From the NCBI GenBank assembly GCA_934401755.1, contig CAKRSU010000046.1, positions 1 through 6,885 of the forward strand: 6,885 nt of DNA. The letters run 5' to 3'. A model generated the notes under the pieces. That model saw only the letters and a list, made by a program, of their open reading frames with translations, was not told the DNA's origin and did no database searches. Made by a program: the position numbers and the translations under genes. Positions 6,151 through 6,885 of the stretch are shown piece by piece (the stretch's first letter is position 1; each line of letters starts with the position of its first letter). This DNA comes from an uncultured Oxalobacter sp. (lineage in GTDB: Bacteria > Pseudomonadota > Gammaproteobacteria > Burkholderiales > Burkholderiaceae_D).

Positions 6151-6555
6151 GTGGAAACAACCAAAACACAACATCCCAACAATAGCGGACATCCAATCGC
6201 CCAAGCCCTGAACAACACCTTCAGACAAGGCGATACCCAAGCCTTCATGCAAACATTAAACGAACTCATCAACGCCTATGGCATCAGTCAACTCGCCAAA
6301 CAAAGCGACATCGATCGAGTCACCCTATGGCGCTTCATACGAGGAGAGCGAATCCCGAGAATCGACACCCTCCAGAAAATCCTCGAAAACCTCGGCATCA
6401 AAACCCAGTTTAGCGTCGAAAAAAGCGGCAAACCCTTAATTGCCTACATCAACTGGAAAAAACAAAAAGAAGCGGAACGCACTAATTCCCAAAGCACAGA
6501 CCATTCAGGTACCAGCGGTTTTCCCCCCCCCCACGTAAAACGACCCAAAGAATAA
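6151..6555 (+). CDS. HI1420-like antitoxin / XRE-type helix-turn-helix protein (134 aa)
   Basis: This is a small DNA-binding protein resembling the putative addiction-module antidote family (HI1420/HigA-like, TIGR02684). The family core spans about residues 17-90: IAQALNNTFRQGDTQAFMQTL, split as IAQALNNTF and RQGDTQAFMQTL, then the helix-turn-helix GISQLAKQSDIDRVTLWRFI (44-63) and TLQKILENLGIKTQF (73-87). Antitoxins of this kind neutralise a RelE/ParE-like toxin and repress their own operon. No toxin gene is visible on either side, so it may be an orphan acting only as a regulator. Start is GTG 6151 with GAAGG 5 bases upstream. Family members are usually about 100 residues; this one has an extra hydrophilic tail of about 40, crossed by a ten-C run. 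Codons are mostly C-ending, unlike gajAB. Confidence 0.72.
   Translation: METTKTQHPNNSGHPIAQALNNTFRQGDTQAFMQTLNELINAYGISQLAKQSDIDRVTLWRFIRGERIPRIDTLQKILENLGIKTQFSVEKSGKPLIAYINWKKQKEAERTNSQSTDHSGTSGFPPPHVKRPKE
6523..6532 (+). repeat. poly-C tract (10 C) inside the helix-turn-helix gene
   Basis: Ten consecutive C encode Pro125-Pro127 plus the first base of His128. Homopolymers of this length are prone to slippage. Loss of one C would end the protein at about 128 residues, and gain of one would extend it to about 151 with a stop at 6603-6605. The DNA-binding core is unaffected in every case. Confidence 0.75.
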
Positions 6556-6673
6556 GAAAACCTAAAGAAGGGCAGCCCAAAACAAAAGATCCCACAAAGC
6601 CCTAAAAACAAAAAAGAACAAAACAAAAAATTAAAACTAAAACACAAAACAACAAAAACAAAAAAATAGAAAA
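6556..6673 (+). other. A/C-rich intergenic leader before galE
   Basis: This 118-base gap has the same A/C-dominated, T- and G-poor + strand as the region before 6150. No promoter boxes or terminator hairpin can be recognised. GGGCAGCCC at 6570-6578 is too small to be a credible terminator. AAGAAGGG at about 6565-6572 resembles a ribosome binding site but lies about 100 bases before galE. Confidence 0.4.
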
Positions 6674-6885
6674 ATGCCGATAAACCCAACAAACAACCTA
6701 GTACCAACACCCATCAACAAACCACTAGGTCACAACACCCCACACCCCCAACCGAAAGGCACCATCCTCATCACCGGAGGTGCCGGCTACATCGGCAGCC
6801 ATTGTGCGTTAGCCCTGCTTGAAGCAGGACGAAACATCATCCTCTTCGATAGTCTTGAACTCGGCCATCAAAAAACCATTGATAC
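6674..6885 (+). CDS. galE: UDP-glucose 4-epimerase, 5' part (cut by window edge)
   Basis: This is the N-terminal part of GalE, the cytoplasmic NAD-dependent enzyme that interconverts UDP-glucose and UDP-galactose for the Leloir pathway and surface polysaccharide supply. The frame encodes GTILITGGAGYIGSHCALAL, with the NAD-binding glycine motif GGAGYIG at residues 35-41. It continues ILFDSLELGHQKTI, where D of the FDSLELG segment matches the family's NAD ribose-binding acid. GalE proteins usually begin 3-6 residues before this strand; here ATG 6674 adds about 28 residues rich in Pro and Asn. No other ATG, GTG or TTG lies in frame, and no Shine-Dalgarno sequence precedes 6674. The catalytic Ser/Tyr-x3-Lys lies beyond the window. 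Codons are strongly C-ending. Confidence 0.88.
   Translation, partial: MPINPTNNLVPTPINKPLGHNTPHPQPKGTILITGGAGYIGSHCALALLEAGRNIILFDSLELGHQKTID
6696..6730. repeat. 7-bp inverted repeat in the galE N-terminal extension
   Basis: ACCTAGT (6696-6702) is the reverse complement of ACTAGGT (6724-6730), with 21 bases between. It lies in the unusual extension before the conserved GalE start and could be an RNA hairpin or binding site in a leader. It is short enough to arise by chance. Confidence 0.3.

Noticed and set aside
6570..6578. GGGCAGCCC as a terminator after the helix-turn-helix gene
   Set aside because: Four-base arms with a one-base loop cannot form a stable hairpin and no T-run follows.
1..6885. 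CRISPR arrays, tRNA or rRNA genes
   Set aside because: No regularly spaced repeats and no recognisable tRNA or rRNA sequence on either strand.

Overview
The window comes from a bacterial chromosome or large replicon. It holds a two-gene anti-phage cassette of the Gabija type, placed between transposon debris on the left and a compositionally very different stretch on the right. The organism is not identifiable with confidence. The left two thirds, including the cassette, is AT-rich with A/T-ending codons. The two genes on the right (a helix-turn-helix protein and galE) use mostly C-ending codons, and their intergenic DNA is extremely rich in A and C on the + strand.

Layout. Positions 1-383 (- strand) are the broken 5' part of an IS30-family transposase, frameshifted near its start and again near position 67. 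Positions 420-838 contain no gene I can support, but include an 11-bp inverted repeat at 631-665 among TTCRCCTA repeats. Positions 839-1042 (+ strand) are the C-terminal remnant of an ISL3-family transposase, with a probable right end of the element at about 1133. Positions 3051-1297 and 5054-3066 (both - strand) are the Gabija operon. gajA, an OLD-family ATPase with a TOPRIM nuclease, is transcribed first. gajB, a UvrD/PcrA-like helicase, follows after 14 bp. A sigma70-like promoter at 5116-5143 has a palindrome filling its spacer. Positions 5232-6150 have no supported gene; they run from ordinary sequence through a purine-rich tract into an A/C-rich tract and contain a 15-bp perfect inverted repeat around 190 bp. 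Positions 6151-6555 (+) encode an HI1420-like antitoxin/XRE protein with a ten-C run near its 3' end. Positions 6674-6885 (+) are the start of galE (UDP-glucose 4-epimerase), cut by the window edge.

How the genes work together. In known Gabija systems GajA is a nucleotide-regulated DNA endonuclease that forms a large complex with the GajB helicase/ATPase and blocks phage replication. Both proteins here keep nearly all family motifs, so the system is probably functional. The exception is an alanine in place of the second glycine of the GajA Walker A motif. The IS remnants and the base-composition change at about 5.3-5.5 kb suggest that the cassette was acquired horizontally next to a housekeeping galE locus. 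I see no new multi-gene system beyond this. The most unusual items are the Walker A variant, the palindrome in the promoter, the inverted-repeat-bounded A-rich segment, the poly-C tract and the strand-biased intergenic DNA.
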